Assembly (NCBI RefSeq): GCF_918698085.1
Contig: NZ_CAKKLP010000018.1
Span: 1 to 64,000, forward strand
Direction of reading: 5' to 3'
DNA from: Chryseobacterium sp. Bi04
GTDB taxonomy: Bacteria > Bacteroidota > Bacteroidia > Flavobacteriales > Weeksellaceae
DNA: 64,000 bases
The translations under genes and the position numbers were made by a program. Shown here piece after piece: positions 8,054 to 14,447 of this stretch. The notes beneath the pieces are model-generated. The model saw only the letters and a program-made list of their open reading frames with translations. It did no database searches and was not told the DNA's origin. Numbering within the stretch: the stretch's first letter is position 1; each line of letters opens with the position of its first letter.

Positions 8054-8272
8054 TTATACTTCTAAAGAATCATCATCACCATCAGAAGGGTACTTCATCG
8101 TGTGTTCCATATCCTTCAGCGCAGATGTTACAGTGTCGATAATCGGTTTTGTAATCACATCCCTTTCAGGAATTGTAATTTCTAATCCTCCTTTTACTTT
8201 TTCAGGTTCTTTAAGTTGTTTTTCTAGAAATGATGCGAAAAACGGTTTCTTTTTTGAATTTTTGTTTTCCAT
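8054..8272 (-). CDS. Microviridin-type graspetide precursor peptide 1
   Basis: This 72-residue peptide has the recognition helix PFFASFLEKQL at residues 10-20, matching the PFFARFL leader motif bound by MvdC/D ligases. A Gly-Gly lies at 28-29. The C-terminal core TMKYPSDGDDD is at 58-68 with a short tail SLEV. By the microviridin scheme the ring partners would be Thr58-Asp64, Ser63-Asp66 and Lys60-Asp67. Classic cores have Glu at the last position, so Asp67 (or the adjacent Asp68) is atypical. The product would be a compact tricyclic peptide, probably a serine-protease inhibitor as in the family, with Tyr/Met near the reactive site. It lies 51 bp after precursor 2 and shares its leader. Confidence 0.88.
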   Translation of the reverse strand: MENKNSKKKPFFASFLEKQLKEPEKVKGGLEITIPERDVITKPIIDTVTSALKDMEHTMKYPSDGDDDSLEV

Positions 8273-8323
8273 AAGTTATAATTTTATTTTTGGGAATTGA
8301 TATAATGATAATTTGGATTTGAA

Positions 8324-8560
8324 TTATAATTCATCTCCCGACTCATCGCTATCGGATGGATATTTCATTGTTACGTTATCATGCCCCGGAAGAGAAACGT
8401 TATCTTCAAGTGCTGAAGTAAGAGAATCCTTGATAACCGAAGTAACATTATCCAGACTTACTGAAGTAATAGCACCTCCTTTCACTGTTTCAGGATCTTT
8501 AAGCTGTTTTTCTAAGAAAGATGCGAAAAATGGCTTCTTCTTTGAATTTTTGTTTTCCAT
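8324..8560 (-). CDS. Microviridin-type graspetide precursor peptide 2
   Basis: The 78-residue peptide has the same first 21 residues as precursor 1, including PFFASFLEKQL (10-20) and Gly-Gly at 28-29. Its core TMKYPSDSDES is at 64-74 with tail GDEL. Expected ring pairs are Thr64-Asp70, Ser69-Asp72 and Lys66-Glu73. The segment between GG and core (30-63) differs strongly from precursor 1, is rich in Thr/Ser/Asp/Asn, and repeats the short pattern DNV(T/S). The gene is first in the locus, 114 bp from the upstream esterase gene. The shared leader DNA and the shared AACTTATGGAAAAC start region show that the two genes arose by tandem duplication. Confidence 0.88.
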   Translation of the reverse strand: MENKNSKKKPFFASFLEKQLKDPETVKGGAITSVSLDNVTSVIKDSLTSALEDNVSLPGHDNVTMKYPSDSDESGDEL

Positions 8561-8589
8561 AAGTTAAAAATTTTATTTTTTTGATAAAC

Positions 8590-8596
8590 CAAAGTA
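8590..8596 (-). promoter_or_regulatory. Possible -7 element of the graspetide locus
   Basis: The minus strand reads TACTTTG, one base short of the Bacteroidota consensus TAnnTTTG, 30 bp upstream of the first precursor ATG. No well-spaced -33 TTG is seen. The placement is plausible for a short leader, but the match is weak. Confidence 0.3.
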
Positions 8597-8674
8597 CAAA
8601 AAATTCAACTCATGGAGAAATAATTAATTATTTTAATAAAATTTTAACATATATAACAAAAATGATGTATAGTT

Positions 8675-9454
8675 TTAACTCAAAGCAAGAAATTGTTTGA
8701 CAACTTTTGCAAAATCCACAGGATTTTCTGCCTGCACCCAATGTCCTGCATTTTTTACGGTAACAACAGTCGCCTTAGGAAACTGCTGTTTAATACCATA
8801 TTCATCCTGTGGCAGAATATAATTGGATTTATCACCGGCAATAAATAAAGTATCTCCTTCAAAAACCCCAAATTTAACTGCATTAGAGACAAATTCGTTA
8901 TATTTTTCAGACAAAGTCTTCAGGTTGAATCTCCAGTTTAGCTTCTTATTATCATCCCAATACAGGTTTTTAGTTAAAAACTGAATAGTAGACTTTTCGG
9001 GAATATATTGACTAAGGACTGTTTCAACATCATTTCTTGAACCTACTGTATTGAAGTCTACCGTTTCCAGTGCTTTTATGATGCCCTGATGGTGCGGAGG
9101 ATAAGCTTTCGGAGAAATATCTACCACAATAAGCTTTCCTACTCTTTCAGGGTATTTTAAAGCAAACTGCATGACAGCCTTCCCACCTAAAGAATGTCCT
9201 AAGACATGAGCTTTCTGAATTCCATAATGATCCATATAACGGGCAATGTCGTCTGCCAGATCATCATGGGACATACTTTCCGAATGAAAGCTTCGTCCGT
9301 GATTTCTAAGATCAATCAGATGTACCGGAAGATATTCACCAAGGTCTTTTCCAAAGCTTCCCCAGTTGTCAAGCATTCCAAACAATCCGTGAAATACCAG
9401 GAGCGGCGTAGTTGTTAAGCTTTCGCCGAATATTTTTGAGTTTAAGATTTCCAT
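8675..9454 (-). CDS. Alpha/beta hydrolase, YbfF-like esterase
   Basis: The 259-residue protein has the alpha/beta-hydrolase layout: oxyanion loop HGLFG (22-26), nucleophile elbow GHSLGG with Ser88, and a catalytic His at 238 in NAGHWVQAENP. RNHGRS (50-55) is typical of the YbfF/ABHD11 esterase group, which hydrolyses short- to medium-chain esters. There is no signal peptide, so it should be cytosolic. It lies directly upstream of the graspetide precursors on the same strand. The 114-bp AT-rich gap suggests a separate unit, and I do not see a reason to place it in peptide maturation. Confidence 0.85.
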   Translation of the reverse strand: MEILNSKIFGESLTTTPLLVFHGLFGMLDNWGSFGKDLGEYLPVHLIDLRNHGRSFHSESMSHDDLADDIARYMDHYGIQKAHVLGHSLGGKAVMQFALKYPERVGKLIVVDISPKAYPPHHQGIIKALETVDFNTVGSRNDVETVLSQYIPEKSTIQFLTKNLYWDDNKKLNWRFNLKTLSEKYNEFVSNAVKFGVFEGDTLFIAGDKSNYILPQDEYGIKQQFPKATVVTVKNAGHWVQAENPVDFAKVVKQFLALS

Positions 9455-9460
9455 ATTTAT

Positions 9461-9551
9461 TAAGATAATAGATTTCAGATATCAGATTCCAGATGAGCAG
9501 CTCAGACACAATACTTTGGTCTAAAATCTCACATCTAGCATCTTGTATCTA
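9461..9551. repeat. Heptamer-phased degenerate repeat with inverted halves (pdxJ 3' side)
   Basis: From 9461 the sequence falls into 7-nt units: TAAGATA, ATAGATT, TCAGATA, TCAGATT, CCAGATG, and later AAATCTC, ACATCTA, GCATCTT, GTATCTA. The first half places AGAT at the same phase in each unit and the second half places ATCT at the same phase, so the halves are loosely complementary. It fills the gap between pdxJ and the esterase gene and has no coding content. Confidence 0.65.
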
Positions 9552-9554
9552 TTT

Positions 9555-10274
9555 TTACCACTTAGCCAGCCTCTTTAAATAAGCCTGAACTGTATTTTCC
9601 AATCCCATATAAAGTGCTTCAGAAACTAAAGCATGCCCGATGGAAACTTCCAGCAGGTTCGGGATATGATCTGCAAAATATTTCAGATTATCCAGGCTTA
9701 GGTCATGTCCTGCATTAATTCCCAGTCCAAATTCTGTAGCTGCAACCGCTGTATCATAATAAGGTTTGATGGCCTGCTCTTTATTGGTTACATAATTTTT
9801 AGCGTAGGCTTCAGTATACAGTTCAATTCTGTCTGCTCCTGTTTTTGCGGCATATTCTACCAATTCAGGTAATGGATCCAGAAAAACAGAGGTACGGATT
9901 CCTGCATTTTTAAATTCTGCAATGATCTCTGTAAGAAAATCGAGGTGTTTTTTTGTATCCCATCCTGCATTAGAAGTAATAGCATCATCAGCATCGGGAA
10001 CCAATGTTACCTGTTCCGGTTTTACTTTCAATACCATATCAATGAAATCCTGATGTGGGTTTCCTTCAATATTAAACTCGGTGATAACCAGTGGTTTCAA
10101 ATCATAGACATCTTTTCTTGTAATATGCCTTTCATCCGGTCTTGGATGGATTGTAATACCCTGTCCCCCAAATTCCTGAATTTTTACAGCAGCTTCAGTA
10201 ACACTAGGTGTTTCACCACCCCTTGCATTTCTTAACGTCGCAATTTTATTAATGTTTACGCTTAATTTTGTCAT
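9555..10274 (-). CDS. pdxJ: Pyridoxine 5'-phosphate synthase
   Basis: The 239-residue TIM-barrel enzyme condenses 1-deoxyxylulose 5-phosphate with aminoacetone phosphate to give pyridoxine 5'-phosphate in DXP-dependent vitamin B6 synthesis. The N-terminus VNINKIATLRNARG (6-19) is diagnostic. HPRPDERHI (43-51) supplies the His and Arg ligands, and GINAGHDLSLDNL near residue 190 carries the C-terminal catalytic His. The length matches the family. Both flanking gaps contain heptamer-phased repeats, and the gene appears to be transcribed alone. Confidence 0.95.
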   Translation of the reverse strand: MTKLSVNINKIATLRNARGGETPSVTEAAVKIQEFGGQGITIHPRPDERHITRKDVYDLKPLVITEFNIEGNPHQDFIDMVLKVKPEQVTLVPDADDAITSNAGWDTKKHLDFLTEIIAEFKNAGIRTSVFLDPLPELVEYAAKTGADRIELYTEAYAKNYVTNKEQAIKPYYDTAVAATEFGLGINAGHDLSLDNLKYFADHIPNLLEVSIGHALVSEALYMGLENTVQAYLKRLAKW

Positions 10275-10281
10275 TTTTATG

Positions 10282-10330
10282 TAAGATGTTAGACGCTAGA
10301 CTTCAGATGTCAGACTAATATTATTGTACT
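10282..10330. repeat. Heptamer-phased degenerate repeat (pdxJ 5' side)
   Basis: The units TAAGATG, TTAGACG, CTAGACT, TCAGATG, TCAGACT follow in a 7-nt phase from 10282, with the same AGAY core as the repeat at 9461. It continues into looser sequence up to ~10370 with CTGATTCTAGCTCTTAATG, which is partly complementary. Confidence 0.6.
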
Positions 10331-10414
10331 ATTAACCTCTGATTCTAGCTCTTAATGTTATTTTTTATTAAGATTCTAAAGACTAATTGGTCTCTACTTT
10401 CCAGTTTCTCATTG

Positions 10415-11680
10415 TTATACTTTACTTACCTGCATTACCTCGAGGTCAAATTCTTTTGAAGCAACCAGCAAGTGGTCAAAAATATCAGCCTGAATCTGTT
10501 CAAAACGTTCCCATTTGGAATCGTTGGCAAAGCAATAAACCTCAAGAGGAAGCCCCTGTGGAGTTATATCCAGCTGACGAACCATTCTCGTTCCGTCTTT
10601 ATCCACATCAGGTTCGTTTTCTATATATTTTTGGGCATAATATCTGAAAACCCCGATATTGGTAAGCTGTCTTCCGTTCACTACTTTATCCTGATGTTCA
10701 AGGCTTGAATTTTCCTTTTTGATCTCAGCACTTTTTTCTTTAAGATACCCTGAAATAAGGTTCACTTCTTTCAGTCTTTCAATATCCTCCTCTGTCAGAA
10801 ACTTAAAAGAATTGATATTAAAGTAAATGGATTTCTTTATTCTTCTTGTATTGGACTCAGACATTACCTGAAGGTTCTTGATTTCTGTGGTCAACAGATC
10901 ATAGGTAGGAATGGTAGAAACCGTTTTATCAAAATTGGTGATTTTTGTTGTTAAAAGGCTTATTTCAGTAATATTTCCTTCCATATTGTATTTTGGGATA
11001 CTTACCCAGTCACCCACTTTTAAATTTTTGGAAGTCGCTACGTGAAGTCCCGTTACAAATCCCAGAATGGTATCTCTGAAAACAAGTACCAAAACAGCTG
11101 TAATTGCCCCCAAACTTCCAACAATGGTAGTTCCTTTTATTCCAAAAACCACACAGATCCCTACTACTGTAAATATAAAAATCCCAAGGATCTTCACGGT
11201 TTCAGAAAGGGCATTCAAGGCCATTATTTTATAAAAATCCTGCTTGATTGCAAAATAATTCCGGAATGCAGTGAGCGATCTGTAAAGCATTCCGGCAAGT
11301 ATCATTACCAGCCCCAAATTAACACTTCTTATAATAAAAATTGTTGTTTTTGGAAGAACACCTTCAGGAAATATAGAGCCCTGCAATGCTCCTACGATAA
11401 TCAGTGCAGCAAAGTGAGCTACTGAATTGGTAATTTTAGACTGATATATAGATTTTAGAATCGGAAATTTTACCTGGTCATGAAATAAACGGAAGATAAA
11501 ATTGATGACAAATTTAAAAACAAAGTCTACAATCAAAAATACAGCACAAAGCAATGCCAGTTTTACGATGATATGAACAATCCAGTCCAACCCGGTGGGA
11601 GAAATCTGGGTGATATAATTATACAACTGTTCGCTTAATTCCTGCAAATAGTTTTTGGTTTCTTGTAGGTCATCTTTCAT
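10415..11680 (-). CDS. Mechanosensitive ion channel, MscS family (YbdG-like)
   Basis: From the ATG at 11678-11680 the protein has 421 residues; a start at 11731 would add 17 residues with no hydrophobic segment. Several membrane segments are visible. The last carries the MscS pore pattern GLY/ALA-rich VGSLGAITAVLVLVFRD, followed by GFVTGL and the beta-domain KVGDWVSIPKYNMEGNITEI. The YbdG/YnaI branch responds to osmotic down-shock by opening an ion path in the inner membrane. The C-terminal soluble region is long, as in YbdG. It has no obvious operon partner. Confidence 0.87.
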   Translation of the reverse strand: MKDDLQETKNYLQELSEQLYNYITQISPTGLDWIVHIIVKLALLCAVFLIVDFVFKFVINFIFRLFHDQVKFPILKSIYQSKITNSVAHFAALIIVGALQGSIFPEGVLPKTTIFIIRSVNLGLVMILAGMLYRSLTAFRNYFAIKQDFYKIMALNALSETVKILGIFIFTVVGICVVFGIKGTTIVGSLGAITAVLVLVFRDTILGFVTGLHVATSKNLKVGDWVSIPKYNMEGNITEISLLTTKITNFDKTVSTIPTYDLLTTEIKNLQVMSESNTRRIKKSIYFNINSFKFLTEEDIERLKEVNLISGYLKEKSAEIKKENSSLEHQDKVVNGRQLTNIGVFRYYAQKYIENEPDVDKDGTRMVRQLDITPQGLPLEVYCFANDSKWERFEQIQADIFDHLLVASKEFDLEVMQVSKV

Positions 11681-11846
11681 TGACAGCAAATTTATAAAAT
11701 AAGAATGACGATTTTTACTATTCATCATCAATTTTCATCCCAAAAAATATTCTTCAGCAAATATCCGGTAAAAAAGCTCCATCAATAATAACTCTACAGA
11801 ATCCTTAATGATAAAAGGAAAATAGACTATACATAATATTATTTAA

Positions 11847-11990
11847 ATGACAATACTAAGAACAATTACACTTTTAATGTTTTACTATCAATTATTTATC
11901 ACAATTGGTAAAACTAAGCTCATCAAAATAAATACAACAGGAAGTATGGGGAAAGCAGGTCTTATCCTGGAATATGTCATCTTATTTTAG
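11847..11990 (+). CDS. Candidate small protein of 47 residues
   Basis: The ORF runs from ATG 11847 to TAG 11990. The first 20 residues (MTILRTITLLMFYYQLFITI) are hydrophobic and could form one membrane segment, followed by a basic, Thr/Gly-containing stretch. A terminator lies 40 bp after the stop. I recognise no family. Chance is a real possibility at this length, and conservation across related genomes would decide it. Confidence 0.2.
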   Translation: MTILRTITLLMFYYQLFITIGKTKLIKINTTGSMGKAGLILEYVILF

Positions 11991-12029
11991 GACGGGACAC
12001 TGTAATAAAATTTTCAATTAAAATATAAA

Positions 12030-12057
12030 GGTGGCTTTTTATAAGGCCACTTTTTTT
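12030..12057 (+). terminator. Intrinsic terminator upstream of the DUF456 gene
   Basis: The arms GTGGC and GCCAC flank a short AT loop and are followed by seven T. It reads on the plus strand and ends 25 bp before the DUF456 ATG, so it must end an upstream plus-strand transcript from within 11732-12030 or act as an attenuator. Confidence 0.65.
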
Positions 12058-12082
12058 ATCTTGCATCTATATTTTTTTAAGA

Positions 12083-12574
12083 ATGGATACCACAATTATT
12101 AATATTCTCTGCCTTGTTTTGCTGTTTGTCGGAATTCTAGGAACTTTTCTTCCGGTTCTTCCAGGACTGCTATTAAGTATCTGCGGACTTTTGATTTATA
12201 AATTCGGGACTGATGCAGATCTTTCGATGATTTATATCTGGGCATTTGGAATTCTTACTGCCGCATCAGTGGTATTGAGCTATGTAATTCCTGCAAAAAC
12301 CAACAGAAAATACGGAGGAACACGCTGGGGAAGCATTGGTTCTGTCATCGGGACCATTGTAGGAATCTTCATCCCTATTCCGTTAGGCTTTCTGATCGGG
12401 ATGTTTGCCGGAGTATTTATTGGAGAATTACTTCATGACAGTAAAGACATGAACAAAGCCCTGCAATCCACCAAAGGAGCCTTTATCGGGTTCATTTACG
12501 GAACGGGTTTCAGTTTTGTAGTAGGTGTGGCAATGTTTTTGGTGGTATTACTCAATATGCTTACTATTATTTAA
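12083..12574 (+). CDS. DUF456 domain-containing membrane protein
   Basis: The 163-residue protein has four to five hydrophobic segments and the DUF456 hallmarks: N-terminal GTFLPVLPGLLLSICG, a middle GGTRWGSIGSVIGTIVGIF, and the glycine-rich GFLIGMFAGVFIGELLHD. It should sit in the inner membrane. The family's function is not known. The downstream lipoprotein gene begins 16 bp later, so the two probably share a transcript. Confidence 0.88.
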   Translation: MDTTIINILCLVLLFVGILGTFLPVLPGLLLSICGLLIYKFGTDADLSMIYIWAFGILTAASVVLSYVIPAKTNRKYGGTRWGSIGSVIGTIVGIFIPIPLGFLIGMFAGVFIGELLHDSKDMNKALQSTKGAFIGFIYGTGFSFVVGVAMFLVVLLNMLTII

Positions 12575-12590
12575 ATAAAAAAAAGAAACT

Positions 12591-13094
12591 ATGTTCCATA
12601 AAGTCCTTATCTTCAGTCTTGGAATACTCGCATTAACAGGATGCGATGCCCAAAAGAAAACAAAAACAGAAACAAAAACTTCTGAAATGAGTTCCAGCAC
12701 CAAAACTTCAGATCAAAAAGGAGATATTATCTACTTCAATGAAGGGGAAAATAAATTCCTTAAAGAATATGAGATGAATGTGACCTTTAAAGGTATTTCA
12801 GAAGACAGCCGCTGTCCTGAAGGCGTGAACTGCATCTGGGCCGGGGTCGCTCTTGCCCAAGTAGAAGTAATGGGTACCACAACAAGGCCTGTATTGTTAA
12901 ACCTTGCCAGTATGGATCATCCTGCAAGAAACTATCATCAATCGGCAGATTTCAACGGATATACTATTACATTACAGGAAGTTACCCCCTATCCTAAAGC
13001 GGCAAATGATGGGTTAAAAGCTTCGATTGGAAAATACAAAATCGGGATTACCATAAAAACGACTGAAAGCCCATCAGGGACTACCACGAAATAG
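12591..13094 (+). CDS. Hypothetical lipoprotein with DSRCPxGVxCIWAG motif
   Basis: The 167-residue protein has a type II signal peptide ending in the lipobox LTGC (Cys18), followed by a Lys/Thr/Ser linker to about residue 45. The folded part contains DSRCPEGVNCIWAGVA, a motif with two Cys that I know from small Bacteroidota lipoproteins of unknown role. The ending is Thr-rich. Its last 14 bp overlap the 3' end of the convergent ung gene. Localisation to the outer or inner membrane cannot be settled. Confidence 0.72.
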   Translation: MFHKVLIFSLGILALTGCDAQKKTKTETKTSEMSSSTKTSDQKGDIIYFNEGENKFLKEYEMNVTFKGISEDSRCPEGVNCIWAGVALAQVEVMGTTTRPVLLNLASMDHPARNYHQSADFNGYTITLQEVTPYPKAANDGLKASIGKYKIGITIKTTESPSGTTTK

Positions 13095-13722
13095 GCTTTT
13101 TGCCTTTGGAAACAAGATATTCATTAATTTTTGAGAAAGGCTTGCTTCCAAAAAAACCTCTGTATACAGAAAATGGTGATGGGTGTGCCGATTTCAGAAT
13201 AAAATGCTTAGCCGGATCTATAAGTTCGGCTTTTTTCTGTGCAAAAGCACCCCACAGTACAAAAACTACATTCTCTTTTTTATCTGAAATTTCTTTTATG
13301 ATAAAATTAGTGAACTTTTCCCAACCGAGATCTTTATGAGAATTGGGAGTATGGGCACGAACGGTCAATGTTGCATTCAGCAGCAGTACCCCCTGTTTTG
13401 CCCAGTCATCCAATTCTTTAGAAGTTCTTACTACTCCAAGATCATCTTTTAATTCGATAAAAATATTTTTAAGGGAAGGCGGAGCGGTTACCTGTTCGGA
13501 AACAGAAAAACACAACCCATTAGCCTGATGGTCATTATGATAAGGATCCTGTCCAATGATCACCACTTCAATATCTTCAAACGGTGTTAATTCTAACGCT
13601 CTGAAAATTTGATCTTTAGGAGGGAAAACTTTAGTAGTTGCATATTCATTTTTCACTTTTTCCCATAGGGTTTTAAAGTATTCTGTATTCTTTATCGGGG
13701 CTAAAATTTCTGTCCAGGTCAT
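13081..13722 (-). CDS. ung: Uracil-DNA glycosylase, family 1
   Basis: The 213-residue enzyme removes uracil from DNA in base-excision repair. It carries the water-activating motif GQDPYH (57-62, Asp59), the uracil-binding Phe in GLCFSV (69-74), and the Leu-loop equivalent SAHPSPFSVYRGFFG (178-192) with His180. Family 1 usually reads HPSPLS; here the Leu is Phe, a mild substitution. The length fits. The 3' end overlaps that of the convergent lipoprotein gene. Confidence 0.95.
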   Translation of the reverse strand: MTWTEILAPIKNTEYFKTLWEKVKNEYATTKVFPPKDQIFRALELTPFEDIEVVIIGQDPYHNDHQANGLCFSVSEQVTAPPSLKNIFIELKDDLGVVRTSKELDDWAKQGVLLLNATLTVRAHTPNSHKDLGWEKFTNFIIKEISDKKENVVFVLWGAFAQKKAELIDPAKHFILKSAHPSPFSVYRGFFGSKPFSKINEYLVSKGKKPISW

Positions 13723-13796
13723 AATTCAATTTGATAATGAGTTCATTTGATTATTTACTATTCTTGCTTTATCAAAAAACACTGTCTTTTGGTAAA

Positions 13797-14306
13797 CTAA
13801 AGGGCTTTTTTCAGACTAAAAATAACATTTTCAGGATTCTTTTCGTCTGTTTTGTTTTCTTCTAAAACAAAATTATGCTTTAAAAGTAATCCCTTGGAAT
13901 TTTCATTCTGGTTACTGGTGAAAGCTAAAATTTCCTGTAAATTTAAGTCATTAAATCCAAAATTTAAAACGGATTTCAATGCTTCACTCATAATTCCTTT
14001 TTTATGATAATCGGGAAGCAGCTCATATCCTACTTCCGCAGTTTTCCGGTCTTCTGAGAATTTCCACAGGCAGATAGTTCCAATAAGGTTCTTTTGGTTT
14101 TTATAAGAAATTCCCCAGAAAATGATCTCTTTATTCTGAGTTCTTTTCCTGATGCTTAAAATAAATTCTAAAGCGTCATAGTTGGTCTTGGGTGAATTCC
14201 TTTTAACATATTGATTAATCAGCTCATTACTCCGGATCCGTAAAATATCTTCTACATGGTTTTCATTGATTTCCTTTAAAATGAATCGTTCGGTTTCCAG
14301 TTTCAT
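13797..14306 (-). CDS. GNAT acetyltransferase, RimJ/RimL-like
   Basis: The 169-residue protein starts with LETERFILKEINENHVEDILRIRSNE, the usual start of RimJ/RimL-type GNAT enzymes. It has motif A around VGYELLPDYHKKGIMSEALKSVLNFGF (~105-130), where the acetyl-CoA pyrophosphate loop is HKKGIMSEA. The family acetylates N-termini of ribosomal proteins or amino groups on small molecules; the substrate here is unknown. It is a single gene between ung and the divergent MutS2-like gene. Confidence 0.8.
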   Translation of the reverse strand: MKLETERFILKEINENHVEDILRIRSNELINQYVKRNSPKTNYDALEFILSIRKRTQNKEIIFWGISYKNQKNLIGTICLWKFSEDRKTAEVGYELLPDYHKKGIMSEALKSVLNFGFNDLNLQEILAFTSNQNENSKGLLLKHNFVLEENKTDEKNPENVIFSLKKAL

Positions 14307-14435
14307 CCTTCAAATGTATTAAACTCATCATCAATTAAAAACTTTTATCAGAAAAACCTTTCTCATTCTTTATTGTCAATCTCTCAAATTAGCTCATTTT
14401 CAAATTACCACCGTATTACATTCACATTTTCTCAC

Positions 14436-14443
14436 TAAATTTG
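14436..14443 (+). promoter_or_regulatory. -7 promoter element TAAATTTG of the mutS2-like gene
   Basis: A perfect TAnnTTTG ends 4 bp before the GTG at 14448, with TTACAT 17 bp upstream as a weak -33. In Bacteroidota the start site lies a few bases after this box, so transcription would begin at or within two bases of the start codon. Confidence 0.6.
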
Positions 14444-14447
14444 CAGT

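Larger units (their letters stand above)
11681..12082. other. Divergent intergenic region with a small ORF and a terminator
   Basis: The region separates the MscS gene (minus) from the DUF456 gene (plus). It contains an AT-rich stretch, a 47-codon plus-strand ORF at 11847-11990 and a plus-strand terminator hairpin at 12030-12057. A terminator in front of the DUF456 gene implies a short plus-strand transcript ending there, either an sRNA or a small protein mRNA. Confidence 0.5.

Noticed and set aside
8037..8567. Plus-strand ORFs of 84-87 codons opposite the graspetide precursors
   Set aside because: They mirror each other only because the precursor genes are duplicated; the minus strand has the recognisable leader and core motifs.
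8675..9454. Esterase considered as a graspetide tailoring or leader-cleaving enzyme
   Set aside because: It is a typical YbfF-like housekeeping esterase with a 114-bp gap to the precursors; nothing in its sequence suggests peptide processing.
11042..11425. 127-codon plus-strand ORF antisense to the MscS gene
   Set aside because: The composition (Lys/Asn/Ser/Cys-rich, no hydrophobic pattern) is that of an antisense shadow; the MscS frame is clear.
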